Source of the DNA: Terriglobia bacterium
GTDB lineage: Bacteria; Acidobacteriota; Terriglobia; UBA7540
DNA length: 6,477 bases
Assembly (NCBI GenBank): GCA_030040295.1
Contig: JASHTZ010000652.1
Coordinates: forward strand, 1-6,477
Direction of reading: 5' to 3'
Shown piece by piece: positions 5,790 through 6,477 of this stretch; within the stretch, counting starts at the first letter, position 1, and each line of letters begins with the position of its first letter. A program made the position numbers and the translations under genes. A model generated the notes under the pieces. The model worked only from the letters and a program-made list of their open reading frames with translations. It made no database searches and had not been told where the DNA came from.

Positions 5790-6477
5790 ATGAAGGCGTT
5801 AGTTCTGGAGGATGTCGCCAAATTTGAAGTTCGAGACGTGCCTGCGCCGGCAGTGGGACCGCGCGACGTCCTGATCCGCATCGGTTCGGTAGGCATCTGC
5901 GGCACCGATCTGCACATCTTTCACGGTCTCGCCAACTACCATCGCGACAAAAGCGGCAGGCAGGTTCCTCTGAAGGAAGCTCCTCAAATCCTCGGCCACG
6001 AGTTTTATGGCACGGTGGAATCGGTTGGAAAGGACGTGACCAAGTGCAAGCCCGGGGACAAGGTGATTGCCGACCAGGTGCTGAATTGCCACAGCAAAGC
6101 GCGCTCACCGTTGTGCGAGTACTGCGAAACGGGTGACTCGCATCAATGCGCTTACTTGGAAGAGCTGGGAATCACCGGTCCTCCCGGAGCATTTTCCGAT
6201 TTGGTGAGCATTCCCCAAACGAATGTGGTGGTGACGCCCGCGGACATCTCGATCACCATGGGAGCGGTCATCGAACCCTTCGCCTGCGTTCTTCACGCCA
6301 GCGACCGCATGGAGCGCAGCAAGTGCCGCTACGAATTCGGCGGCCGGCATCCCATCCGGCACGTTTTGATCACGGGTGCGGGCCCCAGCGGACTCTTTTT
6401 CATTCAGTATCTCCGCAACGTCCGGAAGTTTGACGGCCAGATCTTCGTTGCCGACATGCGGGCCAGCCGCCTGGCGA
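5790..6477 (+). CDS. Zinc-dependent medium-chain alcohol/polyol dehydrogenase (partial, 3' end cut)
   Basis: The frame is open to the window edge and shows the first 229 residues of a medium-chain dehydrogenase (sorbitol/threonine dehydrogenase-like; full members have about 340-380). Catalytic zinc ligands are visible: C37 in GICGTDLH, H70-E71 in GHEF, and E162 in EPFACVLHA. Four cysteines for the structural zinc are C100, C109, C112 and C120; the first is set back by about six extra residues compared with the usual Cx2Cx2Cx7C. An extended loop (about 47-66) precedes GHEF. The nucleotide-binding fold begins with VLITGAGPSG (192-201), and the acidic residue D222 after the second strand (FVAD) favours NAD over NADP. 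The likely reaction is reversible oxidation of a secondary hydroxyl of a sugar or polyol. It follows the Gfo/Idh/MocA gene by 27 bases in the same direction, suggesting two successive redox steps in one pathway. Specificity is unknown. Confidence 0.9.
   Translation, partial: MKALVLEDVAKFEVRDVPAPAVGPRDVLIRIGSVGICGTDLHIFHGLANYHRDKSGRQVPLKEAPQILGHEFYGTVESVGKDVTKCKPGDKVIADQVLNCHSKARSPLCEYCETGDSHQCAYLEELGITGPPGAFSDLVSIPQTNVVVTPADISITMGAVIEPFACVLHASDRMERSKCRYEFGGRHPIRHVLITGAGPSGLFFIQYLRNVRKFDGQIFVADMRASRLA

Noticed and set aside
5689..6108. Minus-strand frames overlapping the dehydrogenase start
   Set aside because: The + strand encodes a complete zinc dehydrogenase N-terminus with intact metal ligands; the antisense frames are low-complexity.

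Overview
The window reads as ordinary chromosomal DNA from a GC-rich, Gram-negative soil-type bacterium. An Acidobacteriota member is the best guess. This rests on the combination of a TonB-type energy transducer end, a secreted PEGA plus FGE-like protein, and a sugar isomerase / Gfo-Idh-MocA / zinc dehydrogenase run. It is inference from gene style, not from a marker gene. No RNA gene, insertion sequence, CRISPR array, phage gene or recognisable defence system was seen. Coding density is high; the largest gap is 195 bases.

Layout. Bases 2-190 hold the C-terminal end of a TonB-like protein on the + strand. A 113-base convergent gap (191-303) with no convincing terminator follows. Bases 304-1862 carry three minus-strand genes, in transcription order: a secreted FKBP-type peptidyl-prolyl isomerase (1862 to 1377), a small single-HKD phospholipase D-like protein (1317 to 859), and a SixA-type histidine phosphatase (852 to 304). 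The last two are 6 bases apart and probably co-transcribed. A 195-base divergent intergenic region (1863-2057) holds candidate promoters for both directions.

On the + strand, a secreted 486-residue protein (2058-3518, TTG start) combines a short helical domain, two PEGA-like domains and an FGE/sulfatase-modifying-factor-like domain. That last domain lacks the catalytic cysteine pair of true formylglycine-generating enzymes. Six bases downstream begins a sugar-metabolism run: a xylose-isomerase-like TIM-barrel protein (3525-4586), a Gfo/Idh/MocA NAD(P)-dependent oxidoreductase (4617-5762), and a zinc-dependent medium-chain dehydrogenase cut by the window end (5790-6477).

How the genes may work together. 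The last three form a plausible catabolic set: two redox enzymes and an isomerase, epimerase or lyase acting on a sugar, polyol or glycoside. The substrate cannot be read from the sequence. Tight spacing suggests the PEGA/FGE-like gene is transcribed with them. No strikingly novel system is evident. The points most worth a second look are the catalytically degenerate FGE-like secreted protein, its coupling to the sugar cluster, and the PLD-SixA gene pair.
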